64,000 nt of DNA from Erwinia sp. E_sp_B01_1 (GTDB lineage Bacteria; Pseudomonadota; Gammaproteobacteria; Enterobacterales; Enterobacteriaceae): the NCBI RefSeq assembly GCF_036865545.1, contig NZ_CP142208.1, forward strand, positions 3,534,001 through 3,598,000, given 5' to 3'. Shown piece after piece: positions 24,641-33,790 of this stretch (within the stretch, counting starts at the first letter, position 1; every line of letters begins with the position of its first letter). Position numbers and translations under genes: made by a program. The notes under the pieces are model-generated. The model saw only the letters and a list, made by a program, of their open reading frames with translations, did no database searches and was not told where the DNA came from.

Positions 24641-25331
24641 ACATCAGAGCGATCACGTCATCACCCGGTTTACTCCCGCTCAGCGCTTCGTCAAAATAGC
24701 GGCACGGAACGGTGTAGTGCAGATGATCCAGCGCGGCCTGCATGGCACGGTCATCAATTGCATGGGGCAGACCCTCCACAATATTCAGCGTCACATCCCC
24801 TCCCAGTGCCATTAACGCCTCTTCGGCTTCCACCGAGTGCCCCAGCGGAACACGATCGTCCTCATCGCCGTGGATCAGATGGATTGTAGTCTGGCGGGTC
24901 GCCTTTTCAGGTAGCGTGGCAAATCGCCCGGCAAAAGCGACCACTCTGCCCGCCAGCCCAGGCTGAGCTTTGCTCGCCTCCAGCGCCATGATGCTACCCT
25001 GAGAGAATCCAATCAGCGCCGTGGCTTCTGCTTTGATTCCACTCTGCTGCTGCCAGTGATTGATGGTGCCAACAAAGTTTGCCATGACCGCATCGATCCG
25101 GGACTGTTGGTTCTCTTCGGTGAGATCCTCTGTCGGGTACCACTGACGGCCCTGCTCGCCACCGGCATCCGGTGCGCCAATGCTGACCACCAGCGCCTGC
25201 GGAAATGAGTCGGCAAACCAGTTGCCAATTTGTCCCATAGCAACCGGGTTATCGCCTGCGCCGTGGAACAGCAAAAACAACTGGGCGGGAATGCCAGAAG
25301 GTTGACGGACGACAAAGTGCTCGTGTTTCAT
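24639..25331 (-). CDS. ypfH: Carboxylesterase-type alpha/beta hydrolase YpfH
   Basis: A 230-residue hydrolase of the phospholipase/carboxylesterase family. Oxyanion region LLFHGAGDNPVAMG, nucleophile Ser in GFSQGSIMALE, Asp in IHGDEDDRVP and His in LPHAIDDR. It matches E. coli YpfH, an esterase active on short acyl esters. The open frame extends 26 codons further upstream, but GAGGAAG in front of the ATG at 25331 and the YpfH-like start MKHEHFVV set this start. It precedes no partner gene closely; tmcA on the same strand ends 86 bases upstream. Confidence 0.93.
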   Translation of the reverse strand: MKHEHFVVRQPSGIPAQLFLLFHGAGDNPVAMGQIGNWFADSFPQALVVSIGAPDAGGEQGRQWYPTEDLTEENQQSRIDAVMANFVGTINHWQQQSGIKAEATALIGFSQGSIMALEASKAQPGLAGRVVAFAGRFATLPEKATRQTTIHLIHGDEDDRVPLGHSVEAEEALMALGGDVTLNIVEGLPHAIDDRAMQAALDHLHYTVPCRYFDEALSGSKPGDDVIALM

Positions 25332-25416
25332 GATTTCTTCCTCACAACAGACAGCTCCGACTACAGGCAATGCGCCCGCCGAAGAATATTGAGAATGTTT
25401 GACCTGCACGGTGGAT

Positions 25417-27429
25417 TTAATTCAATGACTTGAGGTAAGCCTGCCAGCTGGCGCTACGCAGGTGATCCAGCATGGTCATCGCCCGTTGGGCTTCCTGACG
25501 CCAGCCTGCCTGCACCGCTTTCCGGCCTGTTAACCCAAATTGCTGGCAGAGCTCTGCGGCAGACAGCCCGCCAAAGATGGCCCCGTTCAGAAGAGGATAT
25601 TCACCCGTAGCTTCCCTGAGCAGCCGGGCCAGGGCACCAACGCTGGATTCAAACGGGCGATGTCCCCAGGCATAACCCGCCAGTTCCCGCCAGTCATCAT
25701 CTTCCAGTTTCTGCTCTTCGCTGGCAGGAATAGCAAGCCCGGCATCCGGGATCAGCCGCTGTAACCACGGCCAGTCCCGCTGCATTTGTCGGGATGCGCG
25801 TTGAGCCAGCGCCTCAGCCTGCTCGCTGAGCGGCAGAACAGCCATCGCGGTATAGCATCCGCTGCTTGCTTCACGCTGGCTGCCAAAACGCACCAGCCTG
25901 AAACCACAGGCCTGCCAGAAGCGCCACAGATCTTCAGTATAGCCAAAACTCACCGACAGAAAATCCAGCCCCCCGGCCGCTGCCAGACTCTGTTCCACCA
26001 TATGACGCCCCACGCCCTTGCGGCGGCAGGCCGGGGCAATAGCGATGCGGCTAATCCTACGGGAGTGCATTTGCGCAGCTTCAGGCCAGCCGCCGTGGGC
26101 AGCCAGTGACTGAGCCACCAGGTTGCCTCTGGGACGACGAAACCCGGCCCACACGGCACTGGCGAGTTCGGCAGAGAGGCCACCTTCATCCACCAGCCAT
26201 GCTGCGCCCTGCACCACTTCCCCCTGCAAGGCCAGACTGAAATGCATCCCTGGCGCATCCATCATCCGCCGTAAATCCAGCGGTGAAGTGCGGTAATGCG
26301 CGCTGGTCAGCAACTGGTACATGGCCGACAAGCGTTCAGGCTGGTCCAGCCACGCAGACTGTTCGGGAAAAGCGAACTGCAAAGGCCGGTCGCTGCGTTC
26401 GGGCTCAGCCTCTGCAAACAGCAGCGCCTGATTGATAAACCGCTCCAGCGGGTCCCGTGCCGACCAGCGTAGCGGTCGATCCAGCTTGAGCAGAGTGACC
26501 TCTGGCAAACTGGCGCAGAACTTGAGCATAAATCCCCGCCCGGTTCCCTCATAGCCCTGTAGCGTGGAGGTCAGCAGCACACGGGGACAGAGAGTGACCA
26601 GTTGATGAAGGATTGGCGTCGGGATTGCGGCAGCTTCATCAATCAGCAGCCAGTCAACGTTCTGAGGGCGCTGCTCCGGATCAAGGGCCAGTAGCCTGTC
26701 CGGAGAAATAAAGTCGAATGCCTCGCCAGCAAACTCTGCCAGCACATCCGTGGCCATTTTTGCCGGTGCGGTGATCAGGCAGCGACCGGGCCAGCGCGCG
26801 GCCAGCTTTCCGGCCAGGGCTGACTTTCCCCTTCCTCTTGGGGCTGTCAGCACTGAAATACCCGGCTTGCTGATTAATAGCGCATCCAGCACCGCCTGCT
26901 GTTCCGCACTCTCTGCGGGTTGCCATTCGGGTAGCTCTGCCAGCAGGGGAAGCGTAAAAGGCTGCTGCTGCCGAAGCACCGCAACCTCTTTGTCCTGCTG
27001 AATAAGCTGCTGAAGACGCAGAATAAAATGACCAGAAGCTATAGCCGAAGGCTGCTCACTCCAGCGCAGGGTGTCGGTATCCGGCAGCATTGACCAGCTA
27101 TCCCAGTCGGGCACCAGCATCAGCAGCCAGCTTCCCGCCTTAAGCGTACCGGAAAGCGCCGCCAGCGCCTCAGCATGAAAACCGCTACGGGCGTCAAACA
27201 CCGCGTGAAGAAACTCCCGGCCCAGCAAAGTTCTGGCCGCGGCGGGTGCACAGTTCAACGGGCTACCGGGCGCATCGCCAAGCCACATCCAGTCGCCGGG
27301 AAGCCACGCCATCCACTGCTCTGCCTGCTGCTGACACCAGCCTGCCTCGCCGCTTACGACCAGAATCTGCCGTTGTCCCTGGCGCTTAAGCTGTTCGCTG
27401 TGCCTGAGGAGCGCCTCTGTCTCTGCCAT
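25417..27429 (-). CDS. tmcA: tRNA(Met) cytidine acetyltransferase TmcA
   Basis: A 670-residue enzyme that acetylates C34 of the elongator tRNA-Met anticodon using acetyl-CoA and ATP. Domains: N-terminal DUF1726-type region, a helicase-like ATPase with Walker A APRGRGKS near 196-203 and Walker B LLIDEAAAIP, a GNAT domain with the acetyl-CoA loop CRRKGVGRH, and a C-terminal tRNA-binding part. The length matches E. coli TmcA (671). I use the ATG at 27429, two bases after the ypfJ stop, giving the start MAETEALLRH; a GTG at 27453 inside ypfJ is possible but less like the family. Confidence 0.95.
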   Translation of the reverse strand: MAETEALLRHSEQLKRQGQRQILVVSGEAGWCQQQAEQWMAWLPGDWMWLGDAPGSPLNCAPAAARTLLGREFLHAVFDARSGFHAEALAALSGTLKAGSWLLMLVPDWDSWSMLPDTDTLRWSEQPSAIASGHFILRLQQLIQQDKEVAVLRQQQPFTLPLLAELPEWQPAESAEQQAVLDALLISKPGISVLTAPRGRGKSALAGKLAARWPGRCLITAPAKMATDVLAEFAGEAFDFISPDRLLALDPEQRPQNVDWLLIDEAAAIPTPILHQLVTLCPRVLLTSTLQGYEGTGRGFMLKFCASLPEVTLLKLDRPLRWSARDPLERFINQALLFAEAEPERSDRPLQFAFPEQSAWLDQPERLSAMYQLLTSAHYRTSPLDLRRMMDAPGMHFSLALQGEVVQGAAWLVDEGGLSAELASAVWAGFRRPRGNLVAQSLAAHGGWPEAAQMHSRRISRIAIAPACRRKGVGRHMVEQSLAAAGGLDFLSVSFGYTEDLWRFWQACGFRLVRFGSQREASSGCYTAMAVLPLSEQAEALAQRASRQMQRDWPWLQRLIPDAGLAIPASEEQKLEDDDWRELAGYAWGHRPFESSVGALARLLREATGEYPLLNGAIFGGLSAAELCQQFGLTGRKAVQAGWRQEAQRAMTMLDHLRSASWQAYLKSLN

Positions 27430-27431
27430 GA

Positions 27432-28292
27432 TCAGCGACTGAAGGTGTCGCACTGGCCCGGATTACCGCCATCAAACCCTTTTTTAAACCAGCTGTAACG
27501 CTGCTCAGAAGTACCGTGCGTAAAGCTGTCCGGCACTACCCGCCCCTGACTGCGTTGCTGCAAACGATCGTCACCTATGGCTTCTGCCGCATTCAGGGCC
27601 TCCTGCAGGTCGCCAGGCTCAAGTACATTCTGTTTTTGCATGTAGTAGCCCCACACGCCTGCAAAACAGTCGGCCTGCAACTCCATTTTTACCGACAGCT
27701 GATTCACCTGCGCCTCGCTTGCGCCCTGCTGCATCTGGCGAACCTTAGGCTCAATCCCCAGCAGTTTCTGCACGTGGTGGCCCACCTCATGGGCAATAAC
27801 ATAGCCCTGAGCAAAGTCGCCATCCGCGCCCAGCTTGTTTTTCATTTCGTCATAGAAAGAGAGGTCGATATAGACCGTGCTGTCTGCCGGGCAGTAAAAC
27901 GGCCCCATCACCGACTGGCCTGTGCCACATCCTGTGCGGGTGGCACCCCGGTACATCACCATTTTGGGTGCAGTATAGGTTTTGCCCATTTTCTGGAACA
28001 GCTGCTGCCAGGTATCTTCAGTCGTTGCCAGAATCACCGAGGTAAATTTGGCGGCTTCATCCTGTTCAGGATTGATACCCTGACGTTGTGAAGCTGGCTG
28101 GCTGACAGAGGTCGATTCCCCCGTCAGCAGCGGGCTGAGGTCATAGCCATAGTAGCTGGCGACCACCACCACAATCAGCAGGATGATGCCCCCTTTGCCC
28201 CTTGGAATACGCATTCTGCCGCTGCCAACAGTACCGGATTCATTACGGCGATCGTCCACATTGTCGCTCTCACGGCGCCCTTGCCAACGCAT
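27432..28292 (-). CDS. ypfJ: Neutral zinc metallopeptidase-like protein YpfJ
   Basis: A 286-residue membrane-anchored protein. A single membrane segment ([17 protein letters not shown], about 34-50) follows a basic N-terminus. The external domain has the zinc motif HEVGHHVQ at 168-175, a GCGTGQS...YCP region with paired Cys, and [11 protein letters not shown] carrying the likely third ligand. This is the YpfJ/KPN_02809 zinc metallopeptidase family; the substrate is not known. It forms a unit with tmcA, whose start is two bases downstream. Confidence 0.92.
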   Translation of the reverse strand: MRWQGRRESDNVDDRRNESGTVGSGRMRIPRGKGGIILLIVVVVASYYGYDLSPLLTGESTSVSQPASQRQGINPEQDEAAKFTSVILATTEDTWQQLFQKMGKTYTAPKMVMYRGATRTGCGTGQSVMGPFYCPADSTVYIDLSFYDEMKNKLGADGDFAQGYVIAHEVGHHVQKLLGIEPKVRQMQQGASEAQVNQLSVKMELQADCFAGVWGYYMQKQNVLEPGDLQEALNAAEAIGDDRLQQRSQGRVVPDSFTHGTSEQRYSWFKKGFDGGNPGQCDTFSR

Positions 28293-28474
28293 AAATTACC
28301 TCTCGTTATTATCACTTCGCGGCTGATGCATTGATTTTAGTCGGCTGTCACGGGTAACACCAGCATTCAGGGGATTATGCGGAGTCAGTGAGCAAAGATT
28401 GGGCAGAACAGAAAAGTGAGGCACAGCAGGCAGAGACGGGTTTAACCAGGGCAGGAGAAAACTTAAAGAGAGAA

Positions 28475-28497
28475 GGCTGCGACAGCGTGCCGCAGCC
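28475..28497 (-). terminator. Possible terminator of purC
   Basis: GGCTGCG (28475-28481) pairs with CGCAGCC (28491-28497); on the - strand it is followed by TTCTCTCTTT, a mixed pyrimidine tract. It lies 7 bases past the purC stop. The T tract is interrupted, so termination may be partial. Confidence 0.5.
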
Positions 28498-28504
28498 CGA
28501 AAAA

Positions 28505-29218
28505 TCAGTCCAGCTTAACGCCAAGACGATTAGCCACTTCTTCATAGGCTTCGATCAGGCCGCCCATGCTCTGGCGGTAACGATCTTTGTCCATCTTTTC
28601 CAGGGTTTCTTTGTCCCACAGGCGGGCACCGTCTGGCGAAAACTCATCGCCCAGCACCACTTCGCCGTTGAACAGGCCAAACTCCAGCTTGAAGTCCACC
28701 AGAATCAGCCCGGCATCGGAGAACAGCTTGCTCAGTACGTCGTTGGCTTTGTAAGTCAGCTCACGCATACGGGCCAGATTCTCTTTATTTACCCAGCCAA
28801 AGGTTTCGCAGTAGGATTCGTTGACCATAGGATCATGTTTGGCATCATCTTTCAGGAACAGGTCAAACAGCGGTGGATTGAGGATCATGCCCTCTTCCAC
28901 GCCCAGACGCTTCACCAGTGAGCCTGCCGCACGGTTACGCACCACACACTCAACCGGCACCATATCCAGCTTTTTCACCAGAGATTCATTATCAGACAGC
29001 AGCGCTTCCAGCTGGGTTGGGATGCCCGCTTCCTGCAATTTAGTCATAATGAAATGATTGAACTTATTGTTAATCATGCCCTTGCGATCAAACTGTTCGA
29101 TACGCTCACCGTCCAGTGCTGACGTATCATTGCGGAATTCGAGTACCAACAGATCCGGGTTTTCGGTGCTGTAAACGGTTTTCGCTTTGCCGCGATACAA
29201 CTCAGCTTGCTTTTGCAT
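28505..29218 (-). CDS. purC: Phosphoribosylaminoimidazole-succinocarboxamide synthase
   Basis: A 237-residue SAICAR synthetase, identical in length to E. coli PurC. It joins aspartate to CAIR with ATP in purine synthesis. Landmarks: [17 protein letters not shown] at the N-terminus (ATP-binding strand), [19 protein letters not shown] near the aspartate site, and LVDFKLEFG followed by DEFSPDG, the family signature pair. A PurR-like site lies 75-90 bases upstream. bamC and dapA lie upstream on the same strand, as in E. coli, separated by a strong terminator. Confidence 0.97.
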   Translation of the reverse strand: MQKQAELYRGKAKTVYSTENPDLLVLEFRNDTSALDGERIEQFDRKGMINNKFNHFIMTKLQEAGIPTQLEALLSDNESLVKKLDMVPVECVVRNRAAGSLVKRLGVEEGMILNPPLFDLFLKDDAKHDPMVNESYCETFGWVNKENLARMRELTYKANDVLSKLFSDAGLILVDFKLEFGLFNGEVVLGDEFSPDGARLWDKETLEKMDKDRYRQSMGGLIEAYEEVANRLGVKLD

Positions 29219-29292
29219 CTTGTTTAACTCCAGAAATAGAACGGAAAAATTTTTGTGCTGTGACCAGTTTATTCGCTGTGACGAAAAAATCG

Positions 29293-29308
29293 AAGCAATC
29301 GTTTTCGT
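29293..29308. promoter_or_regulatory. PurR box upstream of purC
   Basis: On the - strand the 16-mer ACGAAAACGATTGCTT follows the PurR consensus ACGCAAACGTTTTCNT (central AAACG core kept, roughly symmetric). Its place upstream of purC agrees with the known purine regulon. Confidence 0.7.
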
Positions 29309-29317
29309 CGCGGAAAA

Positions 29318-29344
29318 TAAAAAAGGCCGGAAGGGTCCGGCCTT
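29318..29344 (-). terminator. Terminator after bamC
   Basis: AAGGCCGGA and TCCGGCCTT form a 9-bp stem with a 4-base loop; on the - strand a run of T follows (29318-29324). It lies 7 bases past the bamC stop and separates dapA-bamC from purC. Confidence 0.9.
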
Positions 29345-29350
29345 AAGGTA

Positions 29351-30385
29351 TTACTTACTGAAAGCGGCGTTAAACACGGCAACCAGCGAGTCGTTTTGCG
29401 ACTGGGTCAGCGTGTGGCCTTTAGGATCCAGGAGCTGCAGGCTACTGCGGTTATCCAGATCGCCGACCTGAATTTTATAATCGCCATTTGCCAGGCCCGG
29501 ATCTTTCGCGCCTATTTCATCCCAGTCACTGCTGCCCGGGGCTTTATAGGTCACGTTCAGGCTGCCCTGAGAACGGTTTTTATCCGTAACTTTCATGCCT
29601 ACGCGCTCAAGGGCTGCTGGCAGACGATCCCAGACAGTGTTGAACGGCGCACGTACGATCAGATCTGGCAGGCCGGTATCATCAGCCCCGCTCTGCACAT
29701 CGATCTGTGTCGCGCTGCGTTGTGCCGCGGCATTTTCACGGGTGGTTTCGATTTTATCCAGACCGCTGCTCAGCTCATTCAGCATCTGTGCAGTGTAACG
29801 CTGCAGCTGAACAGGCGAGTTCACGCCGGTGTTTTCCTGCTGCAATTCCAGCAGTTTTACAGAGAGCGCCTGCTGATAGCCCTGCTGCTGAACGCTGATC
29901 TGGTAGCGGCCACGGTACTGGTGATCTTCATCAGCACGGTTCCACTGGACCCAGTCGGTGGTCAGCGTCTGGTTAGCATCATTGCGGCTGGCAACCGGGA
30001 AGTTCTTCGCCTGCACCACATCAACAACCTGCGGCCACAGGGTACCGGCACGAGCGTTATCCAGCAGCAGCACGCCTGAGTTACCGGCGAACTGGGTACG
30101 GGTCCCGTTCATTAATGCCAGCGGCTGAGCCGGTGGACGGATGTCCAGCTGCTTGCCCACGGCACCTTTGCTGCTGGCGGATGGGATATCATAATCGCCA
30201 TTCTGCAGCGGCAGCACCATCCCTGCTGGTGCATGCAGATCGCTGACATCAGCCGCCTGCAGATAAGACTCATCGCCGCTGACCTGACGCTTATAGCGCT
30301 GATCGCTGGAACATGCTGACAGCAGCATCACCAGAGAAAGCCCCACCACTGTTGCTACCCTGGACTTTTGTACTGAATAAGCCAT
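29351..30385 (-). CDS. bamC: Outer membrane assembly lipoprotein BamC
   Basis: A 344-residue lipoprotein, same length as E. coli BamC. Signal peptide with lipobox LSAC and lipidated Cys25; then the unstructured BamD-binding N-terminal segment ([16 protein letters not shown]), and two helix-grip domains, the last ending [19 protein letters not shown]. It is a non-essential part of the BamABCDE machine that folds outer membrane proteins. AGGGAG precedes the ATG, 15 bases after the dapA stop, so dapA-bamC form an operon as in E. coli. Confidence 0.97.
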   Translation of the reverse strand: MAYSVQKSRVATVVGLSLVMLLSACSSDQRYKRQVSGDESYLQAADVSDLHAPAGMVLPLQNGDYDIPSASSKGAVGKQLDIRPPAQPLALMNGTRTQFAGNSGVLLLDNARAGTLWPQVVDVVQAKNFPVASRNDANQTLTTDWVQWNRADEDHQYRGRYQISVQQQGYQQALSVKLLELQQENTGVNSPVQLQRYTAQMLNELSSGLDKIETTRENAAAQRSATQIDVQSGADDTGLPDLIVRAPFNTVWDRLPAALERVGMKVTDKNRSQGSLNVTYKAPGSSDWDEIGAKDPGLANGDYKIQVGDLDNRSSLQLLDPKGHTLTQSQNDSLVAVFNAAFSK

Positions 30386-30400
30386 TAAAACTCCCTAAAT

Positions 30401-31279
30401 TTACAGCAGACCTGCATTTTTCAGTGCCTGCTCAACAACCGGACGACCGGCATCAGTCATCGGCGTCATTGGCAGACGCAGCGTGTCGGTTGCAATTAAT
30501 CCTAACTGTTTGGCAGCCCATTTGACCGGGACAGGATTAGGCTCAATGAATAGCTTCTGATGCAGGTGCATCAGGCGCTGATTAAGGCGTCGCGCTTCTG
30601 CAAAATTACCCTGTTTGGCAAGATTGCAGAGTTCCACCATTTCGCGCGCGGCAATATTTGCCGTCACAGAGATCACTCCCTGTCCGCCCAGCTGCATGAA
30701 GTCGAGGGAAGTGGCATCATCGCCACTGACCAGAATGAAATCTTCATCAACCAGCTCTTGGATCTGACTTACCCGCGATAAGTTCCCGGTCGCCTCTTTG
30801 ATTCCGATAATATTTTTTATTTTCGCCAGGCGACCCACCGTTTCTGGCAGCATGTCACAGCCAGTACGGGACGGCACATTATACAGCATTTGCGGCAGGT
30901 CAGTGCTTTCAGCAATGGCCTTAAAGTGCTGATAAAGCCCTTCCTGAGTTGGACGGTTGTAGTAAGGGGTGACGGTCAGGCAACCCACCACGCCAGATTT
31001 CTCAAAGCGTCTGGTCAGCGCGATGCCTTCCGCAGTCGCGTTGGCACCGGTTCCGGCGATCACCGGAATGCGTCCGTCGGCCAGCTCCAGGGTCATCATC
31101 ACCACATCCCCATGTTCATCATGGCTCAGCGTGGCTGATTCGCCGGTAGTCCCTACCGAGACAATTGCCGCTGTTCCGCTGGCAACGTGATAATCAATCA
31201 GTTTTTTTAAACTCGCACGGCAGACATACCCTTTGTCATCCATCGGCGTGATGAGTGCAACAATACTTCCCGTGAACAT
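30401..31279 (-). CDS. dapA: 4-hydroxy-tetrahydrodipicolinate synthase
   Basis: A 292-residue TIM-barrel aldolase, the length of E. coli DapA. It condenses pyruvate with aspartate semialdehyde at the entry of the lysine/diaminopimelate branch. Schiff-base Lys161 is in GIKEATG, with the proton relay Thr44 (GTTGESAT), Tyr133 and Arg138 all in place. The open frame runs six codons further upstream; ATG 31279 ([13 protein letters not shown]) is the family start with GGGGAGGGG nearby. Divergent from gcvR across 156 bases. Confidence 0.97.
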   Translation of the reverse strand: MFTGSIVALITPMDDKGYVCRASLKKLIDYHVASGTAAIVSVGTTGESATLSHDEHGDVVMMTLELADGRIPVIAGTGANATAEGIALTRRFEKSGVVGCLTVTPYYNRPTQEGLYQHFKAIAESTDLPQMLYNVPSRTGCDMLPETVGRLAKIKNIIGIKEATGNLSRVSQIQELVDEDFILVSGDDATSLDFMQLGGQGVISVTANIAAREMVELCNLAKQGNFAEARRLNQRLMHLHQKLFIEPNPVPVKWAAKQLGLIATDTLRLPMTPMTDAGRPVVEQALKNAGLL

Positions 31280-31435
31280 TAGCCATCCCCTCCCCAAACA
31301 AGTGCTTCATGGTAAGGTTTACGACACTCTAAAAGCAAGCGGGCAAGGCCTCCAGCCCCTTGGCAGAGGGTTTTTTTATGTTTACCTTAGAGTTATCACA
31401 ATTGCTAATCACTGAGACGCACAGGAAGCATCATT

Positions 31436-32029
31436 TTGCCGCAGTCACAGCAACATCATCTGGTTATCACCGCACTGGGGGTTGACCGTCCGGGGATCGT
31501 TAACACCATCACCCGTCACGTAAGCAGCTGCGGTTGCAATATCGAAGATAGCCGCCTGGCCATGCTGGGGGAAGAATTCAGCTTTATAATGCTGCTTTCC
31601 GGCAGTTGGAATGCGATCACGCTGATTGAATCTACCCTGCCCCTTAAGGGCGCGGAACTGGAATTGCTGATCGTAATGAAACGCACAACCTTCCGTGAGC
31701 GTCCTCCCATGCCTGCCACCGTATGGGTCCAGGTTGAGGTCAAGGACTCCCCCCATATCGTTGAGCGTTTCACCGATCTGTTTGATTCTCATCAGATGAA
31801 TATTGCCGAACTGGTGTCCCGCACGCAGCCCGCGCAAGAAAATCAGCCCACGTTGCTCTATATTCAGATTACCGCGCACAGCCCCGCCAGCCAGGATGAA
31901 TCATTTATCACTCAGGCCTTCAACCGGCTCTGTACAGAATTGCAGGCGCAGGGCACTATTAACGTCGTCCAGTATCCACAGCATGATGAAAAAATGGAGA
32001 GTAGTGATGAATCCACTGAAAGCCGGTGA
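31436..32029 (+). CDS. gcvR: Glycine cleavage system regulator GcvR
   Basis: A 197-residue protein of two ACT domains (about 9-78 and 93-170). It matches E. coli GcvR: HHLVITALGVDRPGIVNTI, RHVSSCGCNIEDSRLAMLGEEF and AELVSRTQPA. GcvR binds glycine and blocks GcvA activation of the gcvTHP operon when glycine is scarce. The start is TTG at 31436 with AGGA nine bases upstream; there is no in-frame ATG before the first ACT strand. The C-terminus is a little longer than in E. coli and its last 23 bases overlap bcp. Confidence 0.95.
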   Translation: MPQSQQHHLVITALGVDRPGIVNTITRHVSSCGCNIEDSRLAMLGEEFSFIMLLSGSWNAITLIESTLPLKGAELELLIVMKRTTFRERPPMPATVWVQVEVKDSPHIVERFTDLFDSHQMNIAELVSRTQPAQENQPTLLYIQITAHSPASQDESFITQAFNRLCTELQAQGTINVVQYPQHDEKMESSDESTESR

Positions 32030-32474
32030 TACAGCACCGAAATTTAGTCTGCCCGATCAGGATGGCGAGCAAGTAAATTTGACCGACTTCCAGGGACAGC
32101 GCGTTCTGGTTTATTTCTACCCGAAAGCGATGACACCAGGCTGCACCGTACAGGCTTGCGGTTTGCGTGACAGCATGGATGAGCTGAAAAAAGCAGGCGT
32201 TGAGGTGCTGGGTGTCAGTACTGATAAACCTGAGAAACTGTCGCGATTTGTTGAGAAAGAGCTGCTGAACTTTACGCTGCTCTCTGATGAAGACCATCAG
32301 GTTTGTGAGCAATTTGGTATCTGGGGAGAAAAATCCTTCATGGGCAAAACCTATGACGGTATTCACCGCATCAGCTTCCTGATTGGCACGGATGGCAAGG
32401 TTGAGAAGGTGTTTGACGACTTCAAAACGGCAAACCACCATGACATCGTGATGGATTACCTGAAGTCAGCCTGA
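32007..32474 (+). CDS. bcp: Thioredoxin-dependent thiol peroxidase Bcp
   Basis: A 155-residue peroxiredoxin, matching E. coli Bcp. Peroxidatic Cys46 and resolving Cys51 are in TPGCTVQAC; the fold markers KFSLPDQDGEQVNL and DYLKSA ends are typical. It reduces hydroperoxides with thioredoxin as electron donor. The ATG at 32007 lies inside the end of gcvR (23-base overlap) behind GGAGAG, so the two are translationally coupled. An extended frame from 31803 is only an upstream open frame in the gcvR body. Confidence 0.96.
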   Translation: MNPLKAGDTAPKFSLPDQDGEQVNLTDFQGQRVLVYFYPKAMTPGCTVQACGLRDSMDELKKAGVEVLGVSTDKPEKLSRFVEKELLNFTLLSDEDHQVCEQFGIWGEKSFMGKTYDGIHRISFLIGTDGKVEKVFDDFKTANHHDIVMDYLKSA

Positions 32475-32511
32475 TCGCCAGAAATCAGGGTGGACAGGAT
32501 CTGACATTCTG

Positions 32512-32564
32512 AACTGCACCTCAAAGGTTGGCGATTGTTATGCCATGTTGAGGTGCAGTTTTTC
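32512..32564 (+). terminator. Long-stem terminator of gcvR-bcp
   Basis: AACTGCACCTCAA (32512-32524) and TTGAGGTGCAGTT (32548-32560) form a perfect 13-bp stem with a 23-base loop, followed by a T run. It lies between the convergent bcp and perM. Confidence 0.85.
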
Positions 32565-32611
32565 AGGGTTTATTCTCTCGTATTCAGGCCCGAAGCTCTC
32601 CCTGCCCGCCG

Positions 32612-33685
32612 CTATTTCAGCCTCTTCTGCTCCAGATTCAGTTCATCCGGCCAGGCATGGACCACCGCTTTGATCAGCGTGGCCAGCGGGATAGCAAAGA
32701 ACACGCCCCAGAAGCCCCACAGCCCACCAAAAATCACCACGGAAAGAATGATCACCAGCGGGTGAAGATTAACCGCCTCTGAAAACAGCACCGGCACCAG
32801 AATATTGCCGTCCAGCCCCTGAATAATCAGGTAAACGATAATCATCGTCCAGAAATCGCCGCCTAACCCCCACTGCGCCAGGCCTACTCCAATAACCGGG
32901 ATAGTCACCGCCAGCGCGCCAACATAGGGGATCAGCACAGAAAAGCCCACCAGCACTGCCAGCAACAGCGCATAGTTCATGCCGATTGCCCAGAAACCGA
33001 TCCAGGTGGCAATGCCTACCACTACCATCTCCAGCACCTTGCCGCGAATGTAGTTAGAGACCTGCTGATTCATCTCCACCCATACCTGCCCTGCCAGGCC
33101 GCGATTGCGTGGCAGGACGCGACTGATGGCAGCCAGCATCTGCGCTTTGTCCTTCAGCAGGAAGAACACCATCAACGGCACCAGCACCAGATAGATCGCC
33201 AGCGTCATAATGCCCACCAGCGAAGCCAGAGAGTATTTCACCAGCTGATCGCCCATGCCGCTAAGCCTGCTGCGCAGATTCTCCACCACGATATCCACGA
33301 TGCCCACATCCATTAACGTAGGGAAGCGCTCCGGCAGACGGGTGGCAAATTGATAGAGCCTGTTGAGCATGGTGGGCAGCTCATGGGCCAGATTGATCCC
33401 CTGCTGCCAGGCAACAGGCGCCACCACCAGCACTAATACCAGTAATAAAGAAGCGAAGAGGATCAGGATAATGGTGGTGGCCCAGGTACGTGAACACCCC
33501 AGACGCTCCAGCCTTACGGTGGGCCACTCCAGCAGATAGGCGACCACCAGAGCCACCAGCAGCGGCGCCAGCAGACCATTAAAGAAAAAGAGAATACAGA
33601 AGGCTGCAAGCAGGATGGCCAGCAGGGCAATTGCCTGAGGATCGCTGAAGCGGCGGCGATACCACTGTATCAAGAGGTCCAACAT
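32612..33685 (-). CDS. perM: AI-2E family membrane protein PerM
   Basis: A 357-residue inner-membrane protein with about eight hydrophobic segments; it matches E. coli PerM from LIQWYRRRFSDPQAIALL to the C-terminal LHPLVIILSVVIFGGLWGFWGVFFAIPLA, the most conserved part of the AI-2E transporter family. PerM is called a putative permease; its substrate has not been settled. AAGGAAG precedes ATG 33685. The frame stays open 27 codons upstream without a ribosome site. In E. coli perM and bepA are adjacent and divergent; here three more genes lie between. Confidence 0.93.
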   Translation of the reverse strand: MLDLLIQWYRRRFSDPQAIALLAILLAAFCILFFFNGLLAPLLVALVVAYLLEWPTVRLERLGCSRTWATTIILILFASLLLVLVLVVAPVAWQQGINLAHELPTMLNRLYQFATRLPERFPTLMDVGIVDIVVENLRSRLSGMGDQLVKYSLASLVGIMTLAIYLVLVPLMVFFLLKDKAQMLAAISRVLPRNRGLAGQVWVEMNQQVSNYIRGKVLEMVVVGIATWIGFWAIGMNYALLLAVLVGFSVLIPYVGALAVTIPVIGVGLAQWGLGGDFWTMIIVYLIIQGLDGNILVPVLFSEAVNLHPLVIILSVVIFGGLWGFWGVFFAIPLATLIKAVVHAWPDELNLEQKRLK

Positions 33686-33790
33686 GAAAAACTTCCTTGG
33701 TGCAAAGGGGGAAACCAGTCTACCTGAAAGGATAAGCTGCTGTCGCGTGACTGCCCGGCCCGACATTACGTCGCGCCGGACAGCATAAAA